From: Hippopus hippopus
Lineage: Eukaryota > Mollusca > Bivalvia > Cardiida > Cardiidae
DNA length: 64,000 nucleotides
Assembly: GCA_946811185.2 (NCBI GenBank)
Contig: OX328099.1
Coordinates: 19,123,859-19,187,858 of the forward strand
Direction of reading: 5' to 3'
In this document: positions 1-12,800 of the stretch, piece by piece
Position numbering within the stretch: the stretch's first letter is position 1
Layout: every line of letters begins with the position of its first letter
Notes under the pieces: model-generated
Seen by the model: only the letters and a program-made list of their open reading frames with translations
Database searches by the model: none
What the model was told of the DNA's origin: nothing
Made by a program: the position numbers and the translations under genes

Positions 1-174
1 GAATGTAGCTTAAGTGATGATTTCTGTCTTTGATACGGAAGAAAACATGGTGGGAAAAGGAGAAAATGCTGGTTACCGACATTTGCTCCTTTTCCCACAA
101 CATTTTCAAAAGACTTCCTCTTTAGGGTCGTTAAAGCTCAGGATATTGTGGTGAAGAGCTTGGCAAAGAGTTAA
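1..174 (+). mobile_element. MITE-A, left part cut by window edge
   Basis: MITE-A reference description for all copies below: ~230 bp, ends TTAACCCTTTACCA and the inverse, bounded by TTAA; left arm ATTGAAAGCATTTGCAGACG; centre a ~71-bp palindrome around TGCTGGTWACCAGCA; right arm TCAGGGTCGTTAAAACTCGG. '+' means the left arm reads on the + strand. This copy ends ttggcaaagagttaa. Confidence 0.75.
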
Positions 175-514
175 ATTTGTAATCCTATTTTCTAAGTTTA
201 ATTTATTTAAGACTATCTGCCATTTGCTACTCTGATTGAATAATCTCAAGGTGAGAACTTGTAAGCACATTTGGTAAGAAAATAAACAAGTCTATCGAGA
301 CAAAATGATACTAATACAAATGTTAGCTGGCCTAAAATGAGAATAACAAATGAGAAATGAAAGCCCAAATTTGCTCATTAGACACTGCATGGCAATGAAA
401 TGTGCCTTGGTTTATATAGACACATTTAGTTGTACTTCACATATGATGCCAATTGATCTTTGTATACAACTTGGTCTGGTGATAAGTCTCATTGCAACCT
501 TTTGTCTTTACGAG

Positions 515-709
515 ATGACAAAATCTTTTACTAATCCAAATCTAAAACATTTGTGGACAACAATCAAATTTGCCTCCAGTGGTTGCTTATGTTTTTGATA
601 GGGAAGGAAACATTATGTTGTTTGCGGGCATTTTCTCCTTTTCCTCAATGTTTTCAAAAGCCTTCTTCCTCAAGGTCATTAAAAGTTGGAATTGTGTGAT
701 AAAGGACTA
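515..709 (+). mobile_element. MITE-A, degraded
   Basis: Left half barely recognisable (gacaaaatcttttactaatc); right half clear (ttttcaaaagccttcttcct). Centre of the palindrome deleted. Confidence 0.6.
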
Positions 710-786
710 ACTTGTGATAAAGGACTAACTCATTGGGTTCCAATAATGGAAGCAGGAAGAATTGAGTTTTCTTTGTCTCTTTGCAG

Positions 787-841
787 GGTCCACCTACAGG
801 GGGCGGTCCACCTGGTACTCCTATAATGCCTAGTCCACAAG
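787..841 (+). CDS. SSBP3: SSBP exon (first in window)
   Basis: Acceptor ttgcag, donor gtatgt. It encodes GPPTGGGPPGTPIMPSPQ plus one base (ends in phase 1). PPGTPIMPSP is nearly invariant in SSBP proteins. Confidence 0.9.
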
Positions 842-3800
842 GTATGTTGTTAGATGTATGATACTTGTAGGTTGGTAGGCTGGTTTGATTGTAGTTGTAT
901 TAGAGCTCAAGTCACATGGTACACTTAAACTTGAAAGGCATGCTGGGAAAATTGCAAGTGAATCACACTCGATTGAAAAGGTGGTGTATTGCATCTCCAA
1001 AAAGTATCAACCCATCTCAACCTTGGCTGACTGAGCAGGCTGACATGGATTGAAGGTAGCTCAGTCGGTAGCATGCAGGACTTGAGAACAGGGGGTCGTG
1101 GGTTCGATCCCTGGCTCTGCCAATTTCTTTCCAAGGATTGATGATAGTCATTGTGACAGGATTCATTCTTCTCTCACCGCTGACCATTGTTTCGTCGAAG
1201 GTTATGTGGGAAAGCAGCTAGTGGCTTGGAAAGAAAACTGTGCGGAGTACTGGTAAAAGAATCCCAGGAAAGCATGGATAGGTGCACTGGCTGCCGCGGT
1301 ATAACTGAAATAATGTTGAAAACGGCGTTACAACACCATACAATCAATACAATCATTCATGGATCGAAAGTTTTTGCTAATTGTAACATTTCAACAAGTC
1401 AAAGGACTATTCTACCCATGATTCAGCAGGTTTTAGACAAAATGAATCCATGCTATGCAATAACTTTGAGATGTAAAATGTATTACAAAGAGGTATTAAA
1501 CCCCCCTTTCCCAGTGTGCCACTCAAGTATAAACTTACGTACAAGATAAATCTGCCAAACCATAATTTTTTACATGGATGGCTAAAAGGTAATGTGTTTG
1601 AGCCATGCTCTGTGAAAAGGGGGCTTAATGCATCTGCGAAAAGTATCGACCCAGGTCAGCCTGCGCAGTCCGCTCAGGCTGACCTAGGCTGAAACTTTTT
1701 GCCATTTGTCAATTTTCTGTATGTCTAGGGCCCAGTCTACCTCATCATTAAGTCGGTTGTTAAAAATGTGGCTATTATGGATCCATAAGGATGTGATCGC
1801 TAGCGTGGTATCATGCACCACAGAGATGCATTAAGCCCCCCCCCCCTCCCCCAGAGCACGAACCATTTGATTGTAATCCAAAAAAATGGGTTTGACCCCT
1901 CTGGCAGCACTTTTGATATGTTTGTGAGTGAGACCCTAGGAAGATGTGGATATCTGTAGTTTCAGTGTAATATTACTGAAATACTGTTTAACACTTTACC
2001 ATACAATCCCTGGTTTTCACGACCGTGGGAAAGAAGGCTTTTGAAAACATTGAAGGAAAAGGAGAAAATGCTGGTAACCAGCATTTTCTCCTTTTCCCAC
2101 AATGTTTTTTTACCCTATCAGAGACCTAAAGCTCATTTGTATCAATTCTGAATTTGTCGTCTGTATATGCTCTCAGTTTGGAAGGGTCTAAAATTTGTGG
2201 TTTGGGAAAGGGTTAACTCTTTACTAAACAACAAAATTTTAGACTAATAGAATCAAAGCATTTGCAGATGACAAATATAGCGAAACTATTGCAAGTTGTC
2301 TATGAAAGTATAGAAAAAAACTAGTGGGAAAAGGAGAAAGTGCTGGGTACCACAATGTTTTCAAAGGTCTAAACTCCCTGGGTTGTTAAAACTTTGGATT
2401 GGGTGGCAAAGGGTTAAGACATTGAAAACTTCGTTAAAAATTGTAAAGACGCAAATCAGGGTGCTGTTAGAGAATCATGCTTTTGGATAACAAATTTAAA
2501 TCTTGACTTTTTGGCCAGATTTGTCAATAGTTTGTCCACAGTAAAGTGACTTTGTGACTTGGCTTAGAGTGAGAGATCATTGATGTACTCAAGGTTTTAA
2601 TGAAACATATTACGCTGTGTATTGGCTTGTTTGTTAAAGAGTGATCATATATAGCCTTATATATCCATTATATCTTTGGCTGTGTTGATAGGAAATTTGT
2701 CTAACACATACCTTTATTGATGAATATGAATAATGGTAAAAAAAAAAAAGATGTATTTATTCTAGTGACCATTGCAGTGTCTCCCTTTCAACATTATTTT
2801 GGTCATTTCACGGCAAAAGAGCTCAGATATTCATAATTATGTATGTCCTGGTTTGCACAAGCACAAAGATGGGGCTCTGACCTGTCTTACCCTAGGACAG
2901 TCCCAGGAAAAACTTGGGGCTTTGAGTGAGGATTGAACTCCAGGCCTCCATATCACAAATCCTACACTTTACCACTGAGCCACATAGGACCCCAAGAATC
3001 ATAAAATTATGAAGAAATAAAATCAAAGGCAATGTTTACCTACCACCATGTCTATTTGTAGGATCACAAGGGCCATATTCCCCTGCAGGTCATCCTAGAC
3101 TTTCCAGACCAGGTGATTACATTATTTTAACCCTTTCAGCGCCTTTTACAACAATGAATACCTATGTGGCCAGTGTAGATCAAGATCAGACTGCACAATA
3201 TGTGCAGTCTGATCTTTCACCTACACTGTCCACTTTGCAGAGACATTCTGGAGAAAAGCATCCTTTAAGACAAAATTATTTGGGTCTTGTTTCTTGACTG
3301 AAAATGTCTGGTAGGCTTATTTGGGGCTCTTAGGGTTAATTTTTCTCAGCACAAGGGGAGCTTACTCATATGTTTTACTATCTTTGTAGTATGTAAAGGA
3401 TTGATCTAAAATATTTCAGCAGCATGTTAAATACCTAGTTATGTAGTTGTATACTGATGGCATTTATTCTAGGGTATAAGATCTTAATGCATATTGTCAA
3501 GAAGAACAGAAACAATTCCATCATGTTTACATCTACATTCAGAAAAAGAATCAAAATACCAAACTTTCTGTGTTAAACGCCCCTGGGAAGGGGAGGCAAA
3601 ATATTTTCCAAATGGGAATCTATAAGTAAGAGGATAAACTATATAGAATTTTTGGAGGATGACACAAAGATTGCTTGTAGGGTTTTAGTCAGTCCCGATG
3701 TGGAAGCAATCATGTAGTGAGAAATCTGCTGTAATTTCTGCAAATCTATCAATTTTGCTTGTGATTGTGACTATTTTGGGCATGAAATAATGTTCACCAA

Positions 3801-6800
3801 TTATTAGGAAGGTAGTGCTTCAATTTTTTATTTTTTCTCTCTAAAAGATCTTCCAAGATGAGTTTTATATCTACAGAAATGTCCACTGTACTTGGAAGAG
3901 TATAAGAATTTAGATAATGCCAGACCTATTTGAGAATGAATTAACCCCTATACCACTCAATTTGACCCTAAGGAAATCCCGAGATTTAATAACCCTGGGA
4001 AAGAAAGTCTTTTTAAAAACTTTGTGGGCAAAGGAGAAAAGCCTTGTAACCAGGATTTTCTCCCTTTCCCACAGTGTTTTCTACCCCATCAAAGACAAAT
4101 ACACTGTACTATCATTTGGGCCATATTTGATCTGTAGTCTGGAAATGCTTTGGATTTGGTAGAGTCCAAAATTTAGTCATGTGGTAAAGGATAATTGCTG
4201 TTTATTCAATTTTTTGTTCTAAATATTAGGAAATTTAGTTGGTATACAGCACTATGGGGTAGATTCGTAAAGGAAGAGATACGAAAACTAAAGAATTCCC
4301 TTTTAATTTTTCACACATGCTTAGTGTTATTATTCATATATTGCATGATAGATACAGACAAAATGGAAGGCGGAAGAAGGGTGGCATACCATAGATATTG
4401 TTGATGTGTCTGTTGAAATGCTATTAACTCCTTTACAATACGACAAAATTTTAACTTTCCAAATTGATTTCATTTGCAGATGACAAATGAGACCCAAAAA
4501 TTAAATTAATTTGGAAGGGTAGATAAAGTTGCGGGAAAAGGAAAAAATGCTGGTTACCAGCATTTTCTCCTTTTCCTGCAATGTTTTCAAAAGCTTTCTT
4601 TGTCAGGGTCATTAAACGTCGGGATTGTGTGTTGAAGAATTAAACCTTTACCAAATATGTAGGAGTTTTAGCACTTCACCACATAATCCAGGGTTTTAAC
4701 AACCCAAGCAGAAAAAAGGTTTCTCCTCTTCCCACATTGCATTTAAAAGATTTCCAGCTCTTAGTCATTATACCCCCGCAAAACAAATGTTTTCGGGAGT
4801 ATACTGGAATCAGCCTGTCTGTCCGTGTGTCCATCCATGTGTCCGTCTGTACAAAATACTAGTAATTTTGTGTCACAAACTCCTCCTAAAGTTTTCCTTC
4901 AATTGTATTGAAACTTTGCACATATATTGATCATATATTGAAGATTTGCAAGACGCAATTTTCAAGTGTCAACTCCTCCTGGTTGAGGAATTATCTCCCC
5001 TTGAACTTGATACTTTTTTCCTGTCAAAGCGCTGGCGGGGGTATTAAGTCACATTCAGTGACAGCTCTAGTTAAATCGTGGGATTGTGTTGTAAAGGGTT
5101 AATATGGAAATTTCATCTTATAAGCAGCAACCTGTTCATATACACTATATTGAAATACTGCTTTCAGTATGGCGTTAATTAAGTTGGAATAGAGAGTATA
5201 CTGTAAGATTTGGGCACAGTTTGAGTGTCCGTCAATAGAAATTCATGCCGGTTTGTAGAAAGTTTATCGAAAGGATTCAATAATTTGTAATTTGGTCCAG
5301 CATTTTAACCCTTTACCAAACAACAGAATTTTAGACTGGTCCAAATTGAAAGCATTTGCAGACGAAAAATTAAAGACGGCTCAAATGGCAGAATTCATCC
5401 TTGATAGAGTAGAAAACTTTGTGGGAAAAGGAGAAAATGCTGGTTACCAGCATTTTGTCCTTTTCCCACAATGTTTTCAAAAGGCTTTTCTCAAAGGATC
5501 GTTGAAACCCGGGATTGTTTGGTAAAAGAGTTAAAGATGATAGGGAATCAATTGAAAATGACCGTAAGGGAGGCAACCTGACTGTTGTGTCGGAAAAATT
5601 ATTGTGGTTGTAAAATCATGAACTGATGAAGATGAATGATATGCAGTGCAAGAGATAGCTTATAAAACAGATCAAATATTTTTAAGATATTACTCGAAGG
5701 CCTTCGGCTTAGGATGGTCTGTGTTGCCTGGGTCCCTCATTTACTCACTGATGAGCAAACATAAAAAATGGCCTTCGTACTAAGAATGATACTGGTGCCT
5801 GATAAAAGATAAAATGCCTTGCAAATTATTGGACTGCTAATTCAAGGTCTGGCAGCTCTTTCATATCAAATCTTAATTTATACTTGGAACAAAAAACATG
5901 AAATGTTCCCATATTACTGGTTCTCTGCTGTCCTTGCTGACTGATCCCGTCCTCTCTTTTTAGATTCAACAAGTTCAGGAGATGGTATGTATGGTATGTT
6001 GAAACCAGGGCCAGGCTCAATGCCAGGAATGCCAGGAGGGGTATGTTTACTATGTTTACTTGTTATGTGCTTTGTGTGACTCTCGTAAGATTTCAGTTGT
6101 ATTCAGGCAGAAAGTATTACTTTTCCTGTCTTTTTTATTGCCAGTTCTACACAAATCAGAATAAATGTGACTCAAAATTGAAGTTTGTCGTGGGAAAGGT
6201 GGAAAACATTGTAGGAAAAGGAGAAAATGCAGTTTACCAACATTTTCTCCATTTCCCATAATGTTTTAACCCTTTACCAAACAATCCCTGGTTTTTACGA
6301 CCACGAGATAGAAGCCTTTTGAAAACATAGTGGGAAAAGGAGAAAATGCTGGTAATCAGCATTTTCTCCTTTTCCCACAATGTTTTCTACCCGGCTGGAA
6401 ACAAATTTCAATCTTTGAGTTACGTTTATTTTGTCGTCTGCAAGTGCTTTCAATTTGGACCAGTCTAAAATTTTGTCATTTGGTAAAGGGTTAAGAAGTG
6501 TTTAAAAAGAGGTTTAAAGTTGGGATTTTGTAGTAAATTGCCTTTCTCATTAATAGTTGCCTTGGCAGCCAATGTAGATTCAGATTAGACTGCAAAAAGC
6601 ATGGATTCTGATCTTTGATCTACACTGTCCAATTTGCTGAGACACTAAGGACAAGAGCTACCTTGAAATTGCAGTTACATGTATTTGAGTTCTAGACCCA
6701 AAAAGTCTCTTGGGTTTATATGGCCCTTGAAAGGTTAAAAATTTGGACATGGTCAGCTTATTTGTTCATGATTGTTTGTTTGTGTGGTCAAACTACCACT

Positions 6801-9800
6801 TGCATCATTTATATCTAAATTGACCGAGCTATTTCATGGCTCGTATTGCAGTTTGATTAATTCTAACCTTGTGATGTTTCAACAGTTCCCAGGTATGCCT
6901 GGTGGGCCAGAAGGTAGTATGGGTATGGGGCCAGATGGGATGCCGCCGGTTATGAATGGTAAGGTCATCAACAATTTCTTGAACTATTGGGCCATATAAT
7001 TTTGAAAGGATTGTTGCCATATATGATTGCAAAGACAGTAGATGAATAGGTAGAAAAAGTAAAGATTGAGTGAAGCAAAAAGATCCAGCATAAAGTTCTT
7101 CAGTAGTATTAGATTTCTATCATGCTATCAAAATTATTTGTAACTTTCAAAGTATTCACCCAATCCCTAGAATGAGAGAACAAGTTGGCTTCTTGTATCC
7201 GTTTGAATGGCTGAAAATGGCAATGGCAAGAGTAATTGTGCACTTAAACTTTTCTCCAGAAAGCATTTTCTCCTGCCTTGGAAATAAAAAGTTGAAGTGA
7301 CTCGTGTCACTGAATAAGATGAATTGTTTAGAACAGTACTACTTTTCAGAAGCAAAAACAGACTTGATGAAGTCACACTTGTAATAGGGGGCATTGTGTT
7401 GTAGAAGATGGACCCTTAATCATCCTTTGCTAGGATGTTGGTCTATGCACATGACTGCAATGTGAAATGACAAGGACACTCTTCAAAAGCAACTTATGTG
7501 AAATAAATGTAGATTGTTAGGACTTGACTCACTATTCAAGCGAATTGAAGAGGTTTCATGCAATGAAGAAGTAAAAATGTACCTGAGATGACACTATGAA
7601 AGCCCATAAATGACATAATTTTTAGTTTACTGCAATGAAGAAGTGTAATGTACCTGAGATAACACTATGAAAGCACATAAATGACAAAATTGGTAGTTTA
7701 CTGCAATGAAGGAGTGTAATGTACCTGAGATAACACTATGAAAGCGCATAAATGACAAAATTGGTAGTTTACTGCAATGAAGAATTGTAATGTACCTGAG
7801 ATGACACTATGAAAGCCCATAAGTGACATAATTGTTTGCAAGATCCTCATTTCAATTGTGATGGGACAGTAGTGTGATGCCACTCTGTAAGTTATCAAAG
7901 TAAACAGGAAATCATGAAACATACATTATTAACCTTTAACCACACAATGGCGACTTTTAATAACCCTGAGGAAGAAGCCTTTTGAAAAAATTGTGGGAAA
8001 AAGAGAAAATGCTGGTAACCAGCATTTTCTACTTTTCCAGCAATGTTTTCTACCCTATCAAAGAAAAAAAAGCACCATTTAAGCAGCATTAAAATTGGCG
8101 TCTGCAAATGCTTTCAATTTGGACAGGTCTAAAATTTTGTTGTGTGGTAAAGGGTGAAGGAATGAATTTGAAATGATGCAGGTAAAACAGTTTTCCTGGA
8201 GCAAGAAAAGGGAGTGTTTGCATATATTTACCAACATTTCTCACTGAATCCAAAGGCTAGCAGTCTGACTTGTTTAGGTTTTCTTTGCTGAGCCCAGGTA
8301 GCTCAGTTGGTAGCGTACAGGACCTGAGAACATGGGGTCGCTGGTTCAATCCACGACTCTGCCAATTTCTTTCCGAGGATTGATGATAGTTATTGAGACA
8401 GGATTCATTCCTCTCTCACCACTGACCATTGTTTTGATCATGGTTATGTTGGAAAGCAGCCAGTAGCTTGAAAAGAATATTGTGCGGAGTACTGGTAAAA
8501 GAAAATCCAGAAAAGCATGGATAGGTGCACTGGCCACGGCCATGTGACTGAAATAATGTTGAAAATGGCGTTAAACACCACATAGTCAATCAATGAGTCA
8601 TTAGGTTTTCAGGCAAAAGGAATGCCAAATCTGTACAACTGAAATCAGTGTAATGGCAAAGTTTTACTTTCAGGTGATATGGATGGTATGAAAAATTCCC
8701 CGGCAAATGGGCCAGGTACTCCAAGAGACGATTTGCCGCCTACGGGTGGTGGTCCAGATATGGGTGGTTACCCAAATTTAGGGGGATATCCAGATAATGT
8801 AAGTAAAAGGATCTGTAATAAAAACTGATAAAAACTAACTGGTTCCCTGGTCAAATGGCTTCCTATTTATATCAAGCTGTTGATAACTTCATACTTGAAA
8901 AATATTTACTAGTTCTATTGCTGATTATGAATATTAAAAGTAAAAAAGAGAAAAAAAAGAACTGGTTTATAAACAAAACACTTTTCTTTCCTTCCAAAAA
9001 GATAGAAACTGAGACATGAAATGACAGTGAACTATTCACTGCTTGGATAAGTGATAATTCAAATAGGTTGGTAATTCCAGTGGACTAACACATAGGAACA
9101 CTTGAAAAGAAAGTGTAGCACCATGTGTAATGTGCAAGGTACAAAGGAAATCTTTTGCTGCTTTTTATTGGGAAAAAGTCATTTCTCAATTTGTTAGAAG
9201 ACAAACAAAAAAGTAATTTCTTAATTTTTAGGAAGACAAGCATTTATGTTGTCCTGTGGAAGGCTTTTTAATTATGGAACCAGTTAGTAAAAACATCTCT
9301 TGCCTTTATCTACCTATTCTTGATGGTGAAAATGACTGGAACCAGCCAAGATTCCTGGTTCTGTCAGATATCTGACCTTTGACCTTAAATCAGCTTCTAT
9401 TTATAGTTTGGTTATGGGGCAACTGCATGAATTTGAATGGCTATGGCTTCTGATGGAATGAACTTTGACCTTTTTGTTAGACTTTTTTTTCTCCTTTCTT
9501 ATTTCTAATTCAATGGTAGACTAGTCTTCTCTATGTACAGTATATCAAAAGTTTATTCCTCATACTTGTTTTTGTAACTCTTAAGTCTTACAACCAACCT
9601 GGAAGGCAGTCCAGTCTCTGTGTCTTGATTCTTTACCCAACAACAAAAACATTTGGGCCGTGCTCTGCCAGAAGAGGGCTTAATGCATCTCTGTGATGCA
9701 TTATACCAAGCAAGTCATCACATAATTATGGATCCATAAAATCTATTTTAGTCTAACAATCCACTTGATCTTGAGGTAGAATGGTCCATGTCAGCCTTTG

Positions 9801-12800
9801 CAGATGTGTAGGCTGACATTGATTAATACCTTGTCTAGATGATTAATACCTTGTCTAGATGCATTAAGCCCTTTTTTCACAGAGCATAGCTCATTTCTTG
9901 AATTGCCCTTATTGAAAGCATGAGAAATCAAATGTGGCTCATTTGCGTGAATTATTTTTAACTCGAAGTTCTAAACCTGTCAAAACTGAAAGCATTTTGC
10001 AGACAACAAACCTGATGTTGCTCAACTGATAGAGTTTATCTCTGAAAGGGTAGAAAACCTTGAAAGAAAATGCTGGTTATCAGCACTTTTGTCTTTTTTA
10101 TACGCCCGTCGAAGACGGGACGTATTATGGGATCACCGATGGCGGGCGGGCGGCGTCCAATTCTTTGTCCGGAGCATAACTTTGTCATCTCCAGTCTGAT
10201 TGACTTGAAACTTGGCATTTGTGTTTGTTGCAATAATATGGAGTGCAGTGTGAAAGAACCATAACTCTACCTTGTGCTGTCTGAGTTATTTCCCTTTGAT
10301 CATCATTTTTACAGCATTTTCTGCTTGTCCGGAGCATAACTTTGTCATCTCCAGTCTGATTGGCTTGAAACTTGGCATTTGTCTTTGTTGCAATAATACG
10401 GAGTGCAGTACGAAAGAACCACAACTCTACCTCGTGCTGTCTTTGAGTTATTTCCCTTTGATCGTCATTTTTACAGCATTTTCTGCTTGTCCGGAATATA
10501 ACTTTGTCATCTCTAGTCTGAACATCTTCAAATTTGGTATGCATTATTGTTGAAAAATTACGGAGTGCAGTGCACAAGAACCATAACTCTTCCTAGCACA
10601 AATTTTGAGTTATTCCCCCTTTGATCTTCATATTTACAGCATTTCTTGCTTGTCCGGAGCAAAACTTTGTCATATTAAGTAGGAATGACTTGAAATATGG
10701 TATGCTTATTTGTTTCAATATTTGGAAGTGCAGTGTGCAAGAATTATAACTCTACCTCGTGCTGTCTTTGAGTTATTTCCCTTTGATCGTCATTTTTACA
10801 GCATTTATTGCTTGTCCGGAATAGAACTTTATCATCTCAAGTCAGAGTGACTTCAAACTTGGTATGCATGTTTGTTGCAATATTACGGAGTACAGTGCGT
10901 AAGAACAATAACTCTGCCTTGTGCGGATTTTGAGTAATTCCACTTTGATCTTCATTTTTACAGTATTTCTTGCTTGTCCAGAATGGAACTTTGTCACCTC
11001 AAGTCAAATTGACTTGAGATTTGGTAAACATGTTTGTTGCATTACCTGCCCTTTACGATTATTATACCCCCTCGACAACTGGCGGTGGGACGGGTGTATC
11101 TTGCGACAGTTTGCCGCTCTTGTTTCTTACATGGTTTTTTACAGGTGTTAAAATACAGGATTGTATGGTAAAGGAGTTAAATGAGCATTTTCTCTTTCAC
11201 CCACAATTTTTCAAAAACTTTTCCCACATAGTCATAAAAACAGTATAGTTTGGTAAAGGGTCAGCCTGATATGATACAGACAGAGGATTCTGAAAGCATT
11301 ATGGAAAAAAGGAGTTGCTCAAAATCAGCAGTTTCCTGGATTTATGAGAATGCTTACCTGACTTGTCTCAACAAGGAAGATTAACTCTTTACCAAACGAC
11401 AAAATTTTAGACCAGTCCAAATTGAAAGCATTAGCAGACAACAAAATAAAAGTGACTGAAAAATTTAATTGTGTTTTGGGAAGGGTAGAAAACATGGTGG
11501 TAAAAGAAGAAAATGCTGGTTACCAGCATTTTTTTCTTTTCCCACAATATTTTCAAAAGTCTCGTTAAAAGTCGGCATTATGTGGTAAATAGTTAATTCA
11601 CACAACTTTGGATTGTTTTACCAAACAATCCCATATGATAATGACCCTTATTAGCCCTTTACCACAGAATTCTGACTCTTAATGACCCTGAGGAAGAAAG
11701 CTTTTGAAAACATTGTGGAAAAAGGAGAAAATGCTGGTAGCCAGCATTTTCTCCTTTTCCCACAATGTTTTCTACCCTTCCCCCCAAAAAATATTTAGTT
11801 TTTGAGTGACATTTTTTGTCATCTGCAAATGCTTTGAATTTGGACTTTCTTAAAATTTTATTGTTTGGTAAAGAGTTAAGAGGCTTTTGAAAACCTTGTG
11901 GGCAAAGGAGAAATTGGTGATAACTAGGGTTTTTTTTTTTAAGGCCAAATCACATCATATGAGCCACACTGAATTTGTCGTCTGCAACTGCTTTCAATTT
12001 GGACAAGTCTAAATTTTTGTTTTTTTGGTTAAGAATCAAGTTCTCCAAGACCCTAAACTGCATGAATATGGGGTAATGGGTTGATATAGAACTGAATGTT
12101 GTAAAATGATATTCATGTTTTTCACAAGATAAAAAATCTTGATGTTAACATTATAGTTGATATTTTACCTGTTACCACTCAAATTCAACCTTGTCCTGTA
12201 GCTGATGCAAACAATGTGGGAAAAGGAGCAAGTGATTGTTACAAGCAATGGCCCCTTTTCCCACAATATTTACTACATCGGTGTTTATTCAGAATTTCGG
12301 ACCATTTCACTACCATATATTTTTGTGCAACAAAAAAAATAGCCTGTTTGAAAATTGGTGAACCCATGACCCATAATGCAGCTTTAGGATTGAAACCTGC
12401 AAAAGACACCTTAAAGGAGCATTCAATTACATTGCAAAAACAAAAAATGAAGTTCACAGGTAGAACAAAAATGAAGTTTTTATTGTTAATGTAATTTCAT
12501 GCTTCTTTAAGAACAAAAAAAAAACCTAGGGCCACAGATAAATTTTTAGAGTTGTTTTATTTCACAGGATAATGTCGTACAGTGTAGATCTAAGATTTGA
12601 CTTTATGATCTGAGCAGTCTAATCTAAATCTATACTGTCTGAAACAGCAACTTGAGTTGACTTGGCCTTCTGTGCCCTAGCATAACGTAACAAGATAAAA
12701 CATGATAACTATGATCAAATACCAACACAGTCTCGTAAATGGTCTGCAGCATGTAAAAAGGGGCATTCGAACATTTGCATAAAGTGTCGTCTTGGATCAG

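Larger units (their letters stand above)
9957..11179 (+). mobile_element. MITE-A split by Helitron-like element
   Basis: Left part to about 10098 (gaaagcattttgcagacaac, gctggttatcagcac); right part 11124-11179 (gattgtatggtaaaggagtt). Confidence 0.65.

Noticed and set aside
350..598. 82-codon ORF on the plus strand
   Set aside because: No known family, no splice phase link to SSBP, and its end overlaps a degraded MITE-A.
1056..1130. tRNA gene (A and B boxes)
   Set aside because: No paired acceptor stem or anticodon arm; the sequence continues into a SINE body seen in other copies.
7558..7842. CRISPR-like array
   Set aside because: Direct tandem units without spacers, in an animal genome.
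8799..8840. Read-through end of SSBP (YPDN-VSKRICNKN-stop)
   Set aside because: The donor gtaagt is strong and the read-through tail is unlike any SSBP end; kept only as a remote alternative.
10185..10577. Minus-strand ORF of 130 codons with internal repeats
   Set aside because: Open only because a 160-bp DNA repeat unit lacks stops in that frame; the units diverge like DNA.
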